Shown: in pieces, positions 17,730 through 27,930 of the stretch
Layout: each line of letters starts with the position of its first letter
Position numbering within the stretch: position 1 is the first letter of the stretch
Origin: Acinetobacter lwoffii
GTDB taxonomy: Bacteria; Pseudomonadota; Gammaproteobacteria; Pseudomonadales; Moraxellaceae
Reading direction: 5' to 3'
Assembly: GCF_022967985.1 (NCBI RefSeq)
Contig: NZ_JALJVC010000004.1
Location: forward strand, 62,001 to 126,000
DNA length: 64,000 nucleotides
Notes under the pieces: generated by a model
Seen by the model: only the letters and a program-made list of their open reading frames with translations
What the model was told of the DNA's origin: nothing
Databases searched by the model: none
Translations under genes and position numbers: made by a program

Positions 17730-18086
17730 GTGAAGAACTCCGATATGCAGAAATAGATCAGCGACCAAAAAAATTAAGGCTACATGAGATGGAAACTGAT
17801 CGTTTCTTATTCCTCTATTTTTAGAGCCAAGTACAAGGGATAAAAATACGACTAAAGTTATAGTAGTGGAAAATTACTCTTTAATTTTTATTAAAAACAA
17901 TAAGATAATTAATTGTAACTAAGTGTACACATGTGCATTAATACATTCGTCAGTTTTTGCCATAGTGAATTAAAAAATGAGCATTTTGGTCAATTTATTC
18001 AGCTGTATTTTCGGCATATTTGCTGCTTTTAGCACATTAGAATAAATTTTATGCAAGCTAGGTAAGTTTATGTGGCAGTTGAGTAT
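17730..18086. other. Intergenic region upstream of the 16968 gene
   Basis: About 350 AT-rich bases holding, by position, the promoter of the minus-strand gene that starts at 17729. I see no ORF with a ribosome site, no repeat and no hairpin apart from the crbS terminator at its right end. Confidence 0.4.
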
Positions 18087-18120
18087 AAAAAATGCCCATT
18101 TCAGGGGGTGAAATGGGCAT
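18086..18120 (-). terminator. Intrinsic terminator of the crbS-like gene
   Basis: ATGCCCATTTCA pairs with TGAAATGGGCAT and, on the minus strand, is followed by TTTTTT. It lies 20 bases after the stop codon. Confidence 0.92.
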
Positions 18121-18139
18121 TGATCAGATCGTTATCTAC

Positions 18140-21100
18140 TTAGGAGTCGGAAATTTTCAGTCCAGATAACCATGAACGTAATGAGGCCGGTTTCAGCGGT
18201 TTTTTCAGCAGAACAATGTTTAGCTCTTTTAGACGTTGCGGCAATTCCGGATCGGAATCGGCGGTAATCAACGCGACCGGAATATCCTTCGAACGATGTT
18301 CCAGAATGAAATCCAGACCGATCTTGTCCTGATTCAGATGTTGATCCACCAGCCAGACCTGAATATTTTCCTGCTGAATCAGCATGGCTGCTTGTTCAGG
18401 TTCAGTGGCTTTAAACACCTGATAACCCCATTTGGTCAATAAGGTCGACATGCCTTCCAGAATGGTTTCATCATTATCCAGACATAGAATCTTAAAGGCT
18501 TTGCTCTTTAAAGGTACGGCCTGAACCGGTGCTGCGACCACTTTCGGTGCTTCGATCACAGGCACTTCAATCATAAAGCAGGAACCTTTACCCAGCGCAG
18601 AAGACACATGTACCGGATAGTCCAGCATGCTGGTCATGCGTTGTACGATCGCCAAACCTAGGCCCAGACCCTGTTCACCCCAAGGCGAGGTGTGGCCGCA
18701 ACGTTCAAATTCCTGAAACAGTTTGATGCGCTGTTCTTCGGCAATGCCCGGGCCAGTATCCCAGACGCCAATACGGATATGATTCGGTCTGCTGCTCGAA
18801 CGTAATACACCGACCACCACTTTACCTCTGGCAGTATAACGCAACGCATTGCTGACAAAGTTCTGGATAATGCGGCGAATCCATTGTGGATCGGTATCAA
18901 TCCAGAACTGTGCATCATGCACACTGAACTTGATACCACGCTGTGCAGCGATGGATTTGAACTGGAGTTCCAGATCGCTGAGCAGGTCATGCAGCGGATA
19001 AGCCTGACGTTTCGGCTGAATGGTGCCGCCTTCCAGTCGGGCAATATCCAGCAGGGCAGACAACATGCTTTCTGCACCATGCAAAGCACGATCCAGTTGT
19101 TGTAAGGTCTTGCGGTCTTCATCATTCTGCACGCTTTGTTCGAGTGCGGTACTGAACAGGCGCGCGGCATGCATTGGCTGCAACAGGTCATGACTGGCGG
19201 CTGCAATGAAGCGGCTTTTTGACATATTGGCCTTATCGGCCTGTTCACGCGCCAGTTGCTGCTCGGACAATGCATCGGCCAGCTGCTGGGTACGGTCCTG
19301 AACGCGGGCTTCAAGCACGGCTTCATTTTCACGGAAGGCAGTAATATCGGCGAAAGTGGTAACGAACCCGCCGCCTTCGATCGGATTGCCGCGCATCTGA
19401 ATGACGCGGCCATCTTTACGAATCCGTTCAAATTCATGGGCACTGCCGACCTGCATCCAGTGAATCCGTTTCCGTACATGTTCTTCAACCGAGCCCGGGC
19501 CACATTCACCACGTTCAGCGTTATAACGGATCAGGTCTGCGATTGGACAACCGACATAGACAATATCGGTCGGATAATCGAACAGTTTCAGATATTGATT
19601 GTTCCATGCGACCAGACACATGTTTTCATCGACTACGCTGACCCCTTGGGTCATGTGATCAATCATGGTCATGATCAGGTTCTGATTAAAGCGTTGCCAT
19701 TGCGAGGCCTGATCGAGAATATTGGCGACCTGACCCAATGCCAAACCATTATTAACCATAGCTGTGGTCAACAGGGTACGTGCCGAGGCTGCCCCGATAG
19801 TCCCCGCCAGATATTGCTCAGTGAAACGCCACCACATGCCATTGGCACTGCTGTTTTCATTCAGTTCAACACTGTTTTGGGTACAAAACTGCTGGAAAGC
19901 GCGTGTGGTTGGGCCTTCGCCGGTAATGCGTTTGGCCAAGGTAATCAGATCGCCGACTTTTAAACGGGCGACATCCTGATGCGAATAGCTGACCTCGGTA
20001 GAAGGACTCTGCGAGGGTAGTGGCTTGGTTTCATAATAGAAGAAACTTTCGGCCTGAATCTGTTCGGCAATACTCGGACGGAAAATACGGGAAATCCAGA
20101 TATACAGCAGGGTATTTAAGCCCAGTGCCCAGACTACTCCATGCGTCAGCGGATCAAAAGACTCAAAACCAATCAGGGCTTCCGGTCTTAACCAGTTCCA
20201 GCCAAAAGGACCTTGATTCAGCAAGCTTTGGCTAAAGCTGCTATAGGCTTCGGGCAGGCTGCGCAAAATGGTCGGAAACAGCAGGGTATAAGCCCACAAG
20301 GCAAAACCGGTCAACAGTCCGGCATAGACACCCTGTTTACTGCCGCCACGCCAGTACAGGCCACCAATTAATGCTGGGGCGAATTGCGCCACCGCACTAA
20401 ATGCCAACAGACCAAAAACCGACAACTGGTCAATATCATTAAAGAAATTGAAGAACAGGAAGCCCATCAACATCACGCCCAGGATACAGACCCGGCGAGT
20501 AAATTTCAGCACCAGCGGCAAGCGTTTGTCATGCCGGGAAATCAGCTTTAAACGCCACAACGCCGGCATGATCAAGTCATTGCTGAGCATGATTGACAGT
20601 GCCACAGAAGACACCAGCAGCATCCCGGTAGAGGCAGAAAAACCGCCTAGGAAAGCCAATAAGGTTAACCAGTCCTGGTTATAGCTAAGTGGCAAGGACA
20701 ATACCGCCACATCTGGAATGGCCAGATATTGCGGTGCAGCATGTAGTGCCCAGCTGGCAATGGGAATAATCGCCAAGGTAGTCAGAATCAAATAGACCGC
20801 GAACCAGCGTCGCGCACCACGAATATGTTTTTCATCACGTAGCTCAACCACCGCCACATGGAACTGGCGCGGCAGGCAGATAATCGCCAGTGCCGCCAGC
20901 AGGGTCTGAATCCAGAAACTTTGTGGTACGCCAAACAGTTGCACATCATGAAAAGTGGTACTGATATCGCTACTGATCTGTGCCAGATTTTCTGGTGCTT
21001 CAAACATAAAGAAACAGGCAACTGCCAACAGGGCGAAGAGTTTGACAAAAGACTCAAATGCCACGGCCAGCATCAACCCGCCATGCTGTTCAGTATTGGC

Positions 21101-21631
21101 AATCTGCCGGGTACCAAACATCATCGCCAGTATCGCCAGAACCCCAGTCAGAAACAGCACGCCATTGGTCGTGCCGGTTACACCTGCGGAAGGTTCCAGA
21201 ATGACGGCGGCACTCAGGGCAATCGCACGTAACTGCAAGGCCAGATAAGGCACAATCGCTACCACCGCCAGAATGGTCACCAGCGAGGCGAGGGGACCAC
21301 TTTTACCATAGCGTGCTGCGACAAAGTCAGCGATCGAAGAAATGGCATGATGCTGGCGTACCCGTCCCAAACGGCGCCAGATATCGTAGCCCACAGCCAC
21401 GAAGAGCAGCGGGCCCAGATAGATCGGCAGGAAAATAATGCCTTCACGTACTGCTGCACCGGTGGCCCCGTAAAAGGTCCAAGAGGAACAGTACACCCCT
21501 AAAGTTAAACTGAACAATAACATGCGCCCACGGGTACTCAGCCGGCTGGCATGTTTTTCCCCGTAGAAAGCGCAGATAAAGAGTAATGCGATATAGAGGG
21601 CGAGTACCCCTATGATGAGCCAACTGTTCAT
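18140..21631 (-). CDS. Transporter/hybrid histidine kinase, CrbS (MxtR)-like
   Basis: A 1163-residue membrane sensor with four parts. Residues 1 to about 500 form a sodium:solute symporter (PutP-like) module of about 13 helices. A PAS domain follows (about 650-770; GVSVVDENMCLVAWNNQYLKLF). The kinase core has the H-box SKSRFIAAASHDLLQPMHAAR (phospho-His in ASHD), the N-box NFVSNALRYT, and G boxes WDTGPGIAEEQ and GLGLAIV. A C-terminal receiver has ILCLDNDE and the acceptor Asp in WLVDQHL. This order is that of CrbS/MxtR, which senses or transports a solute and with CrbR controls acs. It is divergent from yjcH-actP. Confidence 0.9.
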   Translation of the reverse strand: MNSWLIIGVLALYIALLFICAFYGEKHASRLSTRGRMLLFSLTLGVYCSSWTFYGATGAAVREGIIFLPIYLGPLLFVAVGYDIWRRLGRVRQHHAISSIADFVAARYGKSGPLASLVTILAVVAIVPYLALQLRAIALSAAVILEPSAGVTGTTNGVLFLTGVLAILAMMFGTRQIANTEQHGGLMLAVAFESFVKLFALLAVACFFMFEAPENLAQISSDISTTFHDVQLFGVPQSFWIQTLLAALAIICLPRQFHVAVVELRDEKHIRGARRWFAVYLILTTLAIIPIASWALHAAPQYLAIPDVAVLSLPLSYNQDWLTLLAFLGGFSASTGMLLVSSVALSIMLSNDLIMPALWRLKLISRHDKRLPLVLKFTRRVCILGVMLMGFLFFNFFNDIDQLSVFGLLAFSAVAQFAPALIGGLYWRGGSKQGVYAGLLTGFALWAYTLLFPTILRSLPEAYSSFSQSLLNQGPFGWNWLRPEALIGFESFDPLTHGVVWALGLNTLLYIWISRIFRPSIAEQIQAESFFYYETKPLPSQSPSTEVSYSHQDVARLKVGDLITLAKRITGEGPTTRAFQQFCTQNSVELNENSSANGMWWRFTEQYLAGTIGAASARTLLTTAMVNNGLALGQVANILDQASQWQRFNQNLIMTMIDHMTQGVSVVDENMCLVAWNNQYLKLFDYPTDIVYVGCPIADLIRYNAERGECGPGSVEEHVRKRIHWMQVGSAHEFERIRKDGRVIQMRGNPIEGGGFVTTFADITAFRENEAVLEARVQDRTQQLADALSEQQLAREQADKANMSKSRFIAAASHDLLQPMHAARLFSTALEQSVQNDEDRKTLQQLDRALHGAESMLSALLDIARLEGGTIQPKRQAYPLHDLLSDLELQFKSIAAQRGIKFSVHDAQFWIDTDPQWIRRIIQNFVSNALRYTARGKVVVGVLRSSSRPNHIRIGVWDTGPGIAEEQRIKLFQEFERCGHTSPWGEQGLGLGLAIVQRMTSMLDYPVHVSSALGKGSCFMIEVPVIEAPKVVAAPVQAVPLKSKAFKILCLDNDETILEGMSTLLTKWGYQVFKATEPEQAAMLIQQENIQVWLVDQHLNQDKIGLDFILEHRSKDIPVALITADSDPELPQRLKELNIVLLKKPLKPASLRSWLSGLKISDS

Positions 21632-21813
21632 ATAGCCTGATGTGTACTGAGCATGCCGCTATGATAACGCATCGTGAACGCTACAGTTTAAATTGATCAT
21701 TTTTAACGACCAAAGTCTAAATTACAAGCACCTACGATTATTGTTAACTTGCAACAGTGATAATTCGAATTAAAAAATAGGCAGCCCAAGGTTGGGCTAC
21801 AGGAGTAGTAATT

Positions 21814-22146
21814 ATGGATGAGGTACAAGTAGATCGTATTCTACAAAATCCAAAATTCAAGGAAATGGTCCGCAAGAAAAGTATGCTCAGCTGGACGTTG
21901 ACCGGCATTATGCTATTTGTCTATGTGGGTTTCATGTTGCTGGTTGGTTACAACAAAGAATTTCTATTGTCTTCAATTTCAGGTGGTGTGACCACGTGGG
22001 GTATTCCACTTGGTCTAGGTATCATTGTCCTGTCGTTTATCTTGTGTGGTGTGTATTCCTACATTGCCAATAACAAACTTGATCAATTGACTGAAGAAGC
22101 AATCCGTGAAGTCGAAGCGATTGCGCATGAAAAAGGACACCACTAA
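21814..22146 (+). CDS. yjcH: DUF485 inner-membrane protein, ActP partner
   Basis: A 110-residue protein with two membrane helices (about 27-50 and 63-86) and short charged ends, matching DUF485/YjcH. In E. coli yjcH lies between acs and actP; its job is unknown but it always travels with the acetate symporter. Here its stop codon is one base before the actP ATG, so translation is probably coupled. GGAG lies before ATG 21814 (ACAGGAGTAGTAATT). The 180-base gap to the divergent crbS-like gene is a likely target for a CrbR-type regulator. Confidence 0.88.
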   Translation: MDEVQVDRILQNPKFKEMVRKKSMLSWTLTGIMLFVYVGFMLLVGYNKEFLLSSISGGVTTWGIPLGLGIIVLSFILCGVYSYIANNKLDQLTEEAIREVEAIAHEKGHH

Positions 22147-22147
22147 G

Positions 22148-23854
22148 ATGAAATGGAATTCTCTTATTGCCCTGGCGACCACGACAGTGGCTTCAGGCGT
22201 TGCATTCGCTGGTCCCGATCTGGGTGCAGCAGAACAGCAGGCGACCAACTGGCACGCGATTATCATGTTTGTGATTTTCGTAGGTGCTACGCTGTTTATT
22301 ACCAAATGGGCAGCAAAACAAACCACCAATACCAAAGACTTCTATACTGCCGGTGGCGGTATTTCCGGTTTCCAGAATGGCCTGGCGATTGCCGGTGACT
22401 ATATGTCAGCTGCATCGTTCCTGGGTATTTCCGCGATGGTATTCCTGTCCGGTTTTGATGGCTTGCTGTATTCACTGGGTTTCATGGTGGGCTGGCCGAT
22501 TGTATTGTTCCTGGTGGCAGAACGTCTGCGTAACCTGGGTAAATACAACCTGTCAGACGTAGTGTCTTTCCGCTTGCAGGAAAAACCGGTACGTACCTTG
22601 GCTGCTTTAAGTTCACTAGTTGTGGTCGCGTTCTATCTGATTGCACAGATGGTGGGTGCAGGTCAGCTGATCAAACTTCTATTCGGTCTGAACTATAACA
22701 TTGCAGTCGTGATCGTTGGCTTGTTGATGATGGCCTACGTGATGTTCGGCGGTATGTTGGCAACCACTTGGGTACAGATCATCAAGGCGGTGATGTTGCT
22801 GTCTGGTGCAACCTTTATGGCATTCATGGTTATGAAAGGTGTGGGCTTCAGCTTTACCAACATGTTTGAACAGGCGATTGGTGTCTACTCAAAAGTACAT
22901 GACTTGAGCCTGACAGATGCGACCAAAATCATGGGTCCGGGTAGTCTGGCATCTAATCCGATTGATGCGATTTCTTTAGGTCTGGCATTGATGTTTGGTA
23001 CCGCAGGTCTGCCACATATTCTGATGCGCTTCTTCACAGTAAAAGATGCCAAAGAAGCGCGTAAATCAGTCGTAGTTGCTACAGGTTTTATTGGTTATTT
23101 CTACCTATTAACCTTCATCATTGGTTTTGGTGCGATTCTATATGTATCGAACAACCCGCAATTCCTTGATGTTGCGAAAATGGCTGTGACTGGCAAGCTG
23201 GAGCTGGTGGGTGGTAATAACATGGCAGCGGTGCACCTGTCTGATGCAGTGGGCGGCGACCTGTTCATGGGCTTCATTTCTGCAGTTGCATTTGCCACGA
23301 TTCTTGCGGTCGTTGCTGGTTTGACCCTGTCAGGTGCTTCAGCAATTTCGCATGACTTGTATGCCAACGTTTTGAAGAAAGGCCAAACCACGCCTGAATC
23401 TGAACTACGTATGTCTAAAATCGCGACTTTAGGTCTTGCGATCTTCGCAATGATTCTCGGGATTCTGTTCGAGAAACAAAACGTAGCCTTCATGGTCGGC
23501 CTGGCATTCTCGGTTGCGGCATGTGCCAACTTCCCGGTACTGGTATTGTCTATGTTCTGGAAAGGCTTGACGACACGTGGTGCAGTTATTGGTGGTGTTG
23601 CCGGTCTGGTAACCGCAGTAACCTTGATTGTGCTGTCTAAAGCAGTATGGGTCGATACTTTGGGTATTTCTGATACGCCAGTGAACCCGTTCAATGGTCC
23701 TGCAATCTTCGCGATGCCATTGTCATTCTTGTGCTGCTGGTTGTTCTCTGTGACGGATAATTCGGCACAGGCTCAGGCAGAACGCAAAGCCTTTGATGCC
23801 CAGTTTGTACGTTCACAAACCGGTATTGGTATCTCAGGCGCATCGGATCACTAA
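22148..23854 (+). CDS. actP: Cation/acetate symporter
   Basis: A 568-residue sodium:solute symporter that brings in acetate and related short acids. The first 22 residues look like a cleaved signal sequence ([13 protein letters not shown]), as in E. coli ActP, followed by about 13 membrane helices. Family signatures include [50 protein letters not shown], and [27 protein letters not shown]. The ATG at 22148 is chosen; a frame running back to 22106 overlaps yjcH and is not needed. It is followed by a strong terminator. Confidence 0.96.
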   Translation: MKWNSLIALATTTVASGVAFAGPDLGAAEQQATNWHAIIMFVIFVGATLFITKWAAKQTTNTKDFYTAGGGISGFQNGLAIAGDYMSAASFLGISAMVFLSGFDGLLYSLGFMVGWPIVLFLVAERLRNLGKYNLSDVVSFRLQEKPVRTLAALSSLVVVAFYLIAQMVGAGQLIKLLFGLNYNIAVVIVGLLMMAYVMFGGMLATTWVQIIKAVMLLSGATFMAFMVMKGVGFSFTNMFEQAIGVYSKVHDLSLTDATKIMGPGSLASNPIDAISLGLALMFGTAGLPHILMRFFTVKDAKEARKSVVVATGFIGYFYLLTFIIGFGAILYVSNNPQFLDVAKMAVTGKLELVGGNNMAAVHLSDAVGGDLFMGFISAVAFATILAVVAGLTLSGASAISHDLYANVLKKGQTTPESELRMSKIATLGLAIFAMILGILFEKQNVAFMVGLAFSVAACANFPVLVLSMFWKGLTTRGAVIGGVAGLVTAVTLIVLSKAVWVDTLGISDTPVNPFNGPAIFAMPLSFLCCWLFSVTDNSAQAQAERKAFDAQFVRSQTGIGISGASDH

Positions 23855-23872
23855 GATCTGCGCTACGCTAAA

Positions 23873-23898
23873 AAAGCCCCGTCAGGGGCTTTTTTTAT
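23873..23898 (+). terminator. Intrinsic terminator of yjcH-actP
   Basis: AAAAAAGCCCC-GTCA-GGGGCTTTTTTT, about 20 bases after the actP stop; strong on both strands. Confidence 0.95.
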
Positions 23899-24099
23899 GG
23901 AGATATAATCAAGCTTTCTCTTTAGCATAAACGCCGTATTGAATTGAGATGGCTGGATTTGTGCAGCGTTATTTCAGTAATTTTCATACAAATCGCATAT
24001 CTGCAAGCGGATTTAAGCGTGCTATGTTAAAAGCTGCTAACAATAACAATGTGTTCCCTACATGACGATAGTAACAAGAAGAGCAACAAGAAGGGCATT

Positions 24100-24816
24100 A
24101 TGAAGCAATCTCTGCAACAGTTCTGGAACAGCTTTACCCATTTGCCTTCGGCATGGCTGTTGTGCCTGCAATTGCTGATCCTGATCTTGTCGGTATTGAG
24201 TTATGAAAGCGTGTCTTATCGGGCGGGAACCTGGGTGCTGGGTGTTCTGGTTTTGCTGGTGATTGCCAGAGTCATTCGCCAGACTCCAATGTTTACCATT
24301 TTAGGACTCAGCTTTGTCGCCGGTGCAATTTTCTTTTCCTCTCTGATTGTGCTGGGATTGCGTTATACCTGGATCCATGTCACCGCCCACCTGTTTGAAG
24401 CTGGTGCTTATTTTAGTGCAGCCTATGGCCTACTGCGTTATATGTTTCATGACCGTTATCTGACCAAGGATGAACTCTTTGCCGCTGGCGCAGTATTTAC
24501 CTTGCTGGCCTGGGGCTTTGCCTTCCTCTACAGTATCTGTCAGCTGCTGGTGCCGTACAGCTTTTCAGACCCCGATCTGCAAGCCTATCAACCCTGGCTG
24601 GATCTGATTTTTCTTAGTTTCAGTGTGCAATCTGCAACAGGACTGTCTGATATCATGCCGGTCAGTCCGGTCGCACGGATGCTAGCCATTATCCAGATGT
24701 TTGTCGGGGTGATGTATCTGGCGCTGATTGTATCCCGCTTAATTGCCTTGCAATATATCGCACGTCTACCGCATAAAAAGAACGTGAAAAATAGAGAAAA
24801 CCCGCCTGGGCAATGA
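24100..24816 (+). CDS. Potassium-channel-like membrane protein with altered filter
   Basis: A 238-residue membrane protein with about seven hydrophobic segments; the last two flank a pore-loop-like stretch (LIFLSFSVQSATGLSDIMPVSP) and continue as ARMLAIIQMFVGVMYLALIVSRLI, very like the pore and inner helix of prokaryotic two-helix K+ channels. The filter that is normally T-V-G-Y-G-D is here A-T-G-L-S-D, so Tyr and the second Gly are replaced. It may be a non-selective or regulatory channel relative. ATG 24100 follows AAGGG; the earlier ATG at 24049 adds a polar tail and is less likely. Monocistronic by spacing. Confidence 0.7.
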   Translation: MKQSLQQFWNSFTHLPSAWLLCLQLLILILSVLSYESVSYRAGTWVLGVLVLLVIARVIRQTPMFTILGLSFVAGAIFFSSLIVLGLRYTWIHVTAHLFEAGAYFSAAYGLLRYMFHDRYLTKDELFAAGAVFTLLAWGFAFLYSICQLLVPYSFSDPDLQAYQPWLDLIFLSFSVQSATGLSDIMPVSPVARMLAIIQMFVGVMYLALIVSRLIALQYIARLPHKKNVKNRENPPGQ

Positions 24817-24988
24817 GACTCATCCTTTTATTGTATTTGTTACAGTAACTTAACGGCTTTATTTTGTGTCACATCCTAAAATAGCAGGAGATCTAGCTCC
24901 CATAGACTGAATCTGTCTGATCATTTTGACCTTACCAATAATTATTTGACGCTGTTTGTCGATCCAATTTTTAAAAAATGGAGGATGT

Positions 24989-26959
24989 ATGCCTTCCACA
25001 AAACCATCCTGTTTTGCCAATATCAATCCAAATGTTTTTATCAGTACTGTCGCCATTATTGCGATATTTTTAGCGTTGGTCGTATTTGCACCCGATGCTT
25101 TTTCAGTTTTTACCCAGCAACTGAACCAGTGGATTACCACGTCCTTTAGCTGGTTCTATGTATTGTCGGTGGCGATATTTATCATCCTTCTGGCTTATAT
25201 TGCCCTGTCGGATATGGGCAAAATCAAACTGGGGCCCGAGCATAGTCAACCGAAATATAGCAGTGCCTCCTGGTTTGCGATGTTATTCACCGCAGGCATG
25301 GGGATTGGCCTGATGTTCTTTGGTGTGGCCGAACCGGTGATGCATTATGTTACGCCACCTGCCGGTGAACCGGAAACTGTACTGGCTGCACAACAATCTA
25401 TGCGGGTCACCTTTTTCCACTGGGGCTTACATGCCTGGGCCATTTATACGCTGGTTGGCCTATCGCTAGCTTATTTTGCTTACCGGCATCAATTGCCTTT
25501 AAAAATTCGTTCGGCCTTATATCCGCTGATTGGTCAAAAGATCTATGGTCCGATTGGAGATGGCGTCGATACCTTTGCCACTATTGGTACGGTATTTGGT
25601 GTGGCCACCACACTGGGTTTTGGGGTCACACAGATCAATTCAGGCTTGAATTACCTGTTTGGTGTTGAACAGGCACCTAGCACTCAGGTGATTCTGATCA
25701 TTGTCGTGAGTACCATGGCAGCGACTTCCGTATTTTTTGGATTAGATAAAGGAATTAAACGTTTATCTGAACTAAATTTGGTGCTTGCACTGCTGTTGCT
25801 GATCTTTGTCTTTGTGGCAGGTCCGAGTATTTATCTGTTACAGACGACTATTCAGAATGCCGGCCAGTATGTCTCTAATCTGTTTAGCATGACCTTTAAT
25901 CTGTATGCCTATCAGCCAAGTGGCTGGATTGGCGGCTGGACCATCATGTACTGGGCCTGGTGGATTTCCTGGTCGCCATTTGTCGGGATGTTCATTGCCC
26001 GGGTCTCGGAAGGGCGCAGTATTCGTGAATTTATCGTGGGTGTATTGCTGATTCCGACCGGATTTACCCTGATCTGGATGGGTTTTATGGGCAATGCCGC
26101 GCTGTATAGCATTATGCATGAAGCCAATACCAGCTTGCTAGAAGCAGTTCAGCGTGAGTCATCTGTGGCTCTATTCGAATTTTTAGCTAATCTGCCTTTC
26201 AGCTCAGTGACCAGCATCATTGCAACTTTACTGGTCATGCTGTTCTTTGTGACTTCTGCCGATTCAGGGGCATTGGTGACTGATTATCTGACAGCGAAAA
26301 GTGATAATTCACCGACTTGGCAGCGTCTGTTCTGGACCGTACTCATGGCTTTATTAGCCATCATCCTTTTGCTGGCCGGTGGCTTAGAGGCCTTGCAATC
26401 GGCCACGATTATGAGCGCTTTGCCATTTACATTTATTATGCTGCTGATGTGTTGGGGATTAATCAAAGCCCTACATCTGGATGTCACCAAAATGCATGCA
26501 CTGCAAGCCGCACGGATTACCCCGCGTGCGATCCAGAATCCACGCAGCTGGCAACAGCGCTTAGGCCTGATCATGCATTATCCGCATACTCAGGAAGAGG
26601 TGCAGCAGTATATTCACAATACGGTGAATAAGGCATTTCTCAGCTTTCAAAGTGAATTGAAACGGCGCCGATTACATGTAGCGATTAGCCCGCTAGAAGA
26701 CGGTATACAGCTCCGTGTTGATCATCAGGATGAAATTAATTTTATCTATCAGGTCAATGCCACTCAGACTTTAAGTCCAAGCTTTATGGCTGAACTGGAG
26801 AATGCGGGAGTAGATTCCTATCAGGCAGAAGTCTTTTTAAGAGAAGGTGGGCAGGGTTATGATGTGATGGAGTGGACGCAAGAAGATCTATTGCAGGATA
26901 TCATTGATCAATATGAACGTCATTTGCACTTCTTAAGTCTGGTACGTACGCCTGAGTAA
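24989..26959 (+). CDS. BCCT-family transporter, BetT-like (choline/betaine/carnitine)
   Basis: A 656-residue carrier with 12 predicted helices and the BCCT marks GIGLMFFGVAEPVMHY and MYWAWWISWSPFVGMFIARVSEGRSIREF, whose tryptophans form the substrate box. Residues from about 500 onwards form a long soluble tail (HYPHTQEEVQQYIHNTV ... YDVMEWTQEDLLQDIIDQYERHLHFL), as in BetT-type choline carriers, where the tail senses osmotic change. I therefore favour choline import for betaine synthesis, but no bet genes are next to it. ATG 24989 follows GGAGGA; the upstream TTG start is unlikely. Confidence 0.88.
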   Translation: MPSTKPSCFANINPNVFISTVAIIAIFLALVVFAPDAFSVFTQQLNQWITTSFSWFYVLSVAIFIILLAYIALSDMGKIKLGPEHSQPKYSSASWFAMLFTAGMGIGLMFFGVAEPVMHYVTPPAGEPETVLAAQQSMRVTFFHWGLHAWAIYTLVGLSLAYFAYRHQLPLKIRSALYPLIGQKIYGPIGDGVDTFATIGTVFGVATTLGFGVTQINSGLNYLFGVEQAPSTQVILIIVVSTMAATSVFFGLDKGIKRLSELNLVLALLLLIFVFVAGPSIYLLQTTIQNAGQYVSNLFSMTFNLYAYQPSGWIGGWTIMYWAWWISWSPFVGMFIARVSEGRSIREFIVGVLLIPTGFTLIWMGFMGNAALYSIMHEANTSLLEAVQRESSVALFEFLANLPFSSVTSIIATLLVMLFFVTSADSGALVTDYLTAKSDNSPTWQRLFWTVLMALLAIILLLAGGLEALQSATIMSALPFTFIMLLMCWGLIKALHLDVTKMHALQAARITPRAIQNPRSWQQRLGLIMHYPHTQEEVQQYIHNTVNKAFLSFQSELKRRRLHVAISPLEDGIQLRVDHQDEINFIYQVNATQTLSPSFMAELENAGVDSYQAEVFLREGGQGYDVMEWTQEDLLQDIIDQYERHLHFLSLVRTPE

Positions 26960-26978
26960 ACAGAGTCATAAAACAATA

Positions 26979-27007
26979 AAAAAGGACGCAATATGCGTCC
27001 TTTTTTG
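26979..27007. terminator. Bidirectional terminator between BCCT gene and porin 3
   Basis: GGACGCA/TGCGTCC stem with A-run on one side and TTTTTT on the other, between convergent genes. Confidence 0.92.
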
Positions 27008-27027
27008 ATTCAGAATCTAATCAGAAA

Positions 27028-27930
27028 TTAGAAACGGAATTTGGCATTTACGCCGATCGTTTGAGTATCACGAACTTGAGCAGTTTGCGCAAGATTTGCT
27101 TCGTAGTTAGCATTTACATAAGATGCGCCAACTGCAACAGCAGGAGTAATGAAGTAGTTTACGTTCGCGCCCCAAGCTTTGTCTGGAGAACCAGCAAAGC
27201 TAGATTCCATATAAGAAGCACCAACGCTTAACTGTGGGTTAAGGAAAAGAGTTGTACCTAAGTTGTAGGCAGTATCTTCACCATAAACTAAACCGCTTTC
27301 AAAACCAATTGACATGTTAGTACCGTCGATTGCACCAACGTATTTAGTACGTGCAGTGATCGCATCTGTCTTATCAGCAATTGTTGCAGATTCAAGAGCA
27401 GCTTTAGCAACGCCGTTAGACACAATATTGAATGCATCTAAAGAAGCTTGGTCAGCAACGCTGGTATAACCAACAGCAACTAAGAAGTTAGGAGCAACTA
27501 AAGCACCAAGTTCTAATGCATAACGGTCGCCTTGATCGTCAGTTGCGTTAGCAGTTTTGCTATCAGCAATGGTATGGCTATAAGAAGCGCTTGCATAAAC
27601 AGGCACAACTGAAGTTGGAACGTAAGCTTCACCTTTTACGCCGTAAGTATGATTTACAGTACGTGAACGTCCAGCTTCTTCTTGACCGTTTTCGCCATAG
27701 CTATACGCTAGAGCAACATTAGAAGCTTGGTTCAGGAAAGCAGCTTCAGCTAAAGGACCTTTAGAAGCGTCTACATCTTTGAAGTAGTAAGTACCTTGAA
27801 CAGCGCCAGTGAAGTCTTTGTCATTTGCAGTGTTGTCGATGTACTCTGACTGACCTTGAACTTCGAATTGATATGCTTGAGCACCGGTCATCGCTAATAA
27901 TACAGCAGTGGCTAAACCTAGTTTTTTCAT
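27028..27930 (-). CDS. Putative outer-membrane porin (Acinetobacter type), paralog 3
   Basis: A 300-residue relative of the porins at 44 and 951: signal peptide (MKKLGLATAVLLAMTGAQA), then YQFEVQG, the FKDVDASKGPLAEAAFLNQASNVA block, alternating strands, and a C-terminal aromatic residue (GVNAKFRF). It is longer than the other two because of inserted loops rich in Asp, Thr and Ala. The ATG at 27930 is chosen since it opens the signal peptide; an in-frame ATG at 27966 lies upstream. Long AT-rich upstream region suggests complex or strong expression, not proven. Confidence 0.82.
   Translation of the reverse strand: MKKLGLATAVLLAMTGAQAYQFEVQGQSEYIDNTANDKDFTGAVQGTYYFKDVDASKGPLAEAAFLNQASNVALAYSYGENGQEEAGRSRTVNHTYGVKGEAYVPTSVVPVYASASYSHTIADSKTANATDDQGDRYALELGALVAPNFLVAVGYTSVADQASLDAFNIVSNGVAKAALESATIADKTDAITARTKYVGAIDGTNMSIGFESGLVYGEDTAYNLGTTLFLNPQLSVGASYMESSFAGSPDKAWGANVNYFITPAVAVGASYVNANYEANLAQTAQVRDTQTIGVNAKFRF

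Noticed and set aside
18658..19963. Long overlapping frames (284 and 235 codons) inside the CrbS-like gene
   Set aside because: They are shadows in other frames of an intact kinase with all its motifs; products are rich in Cys, Met, Arg and Ser with no domain.
22106..22148. actP start at 22106
   Set aside because: It would overlap yjcH by 41 bases and precede the natural signal peptide; ATG 22148 directly after yjcH fits the family.
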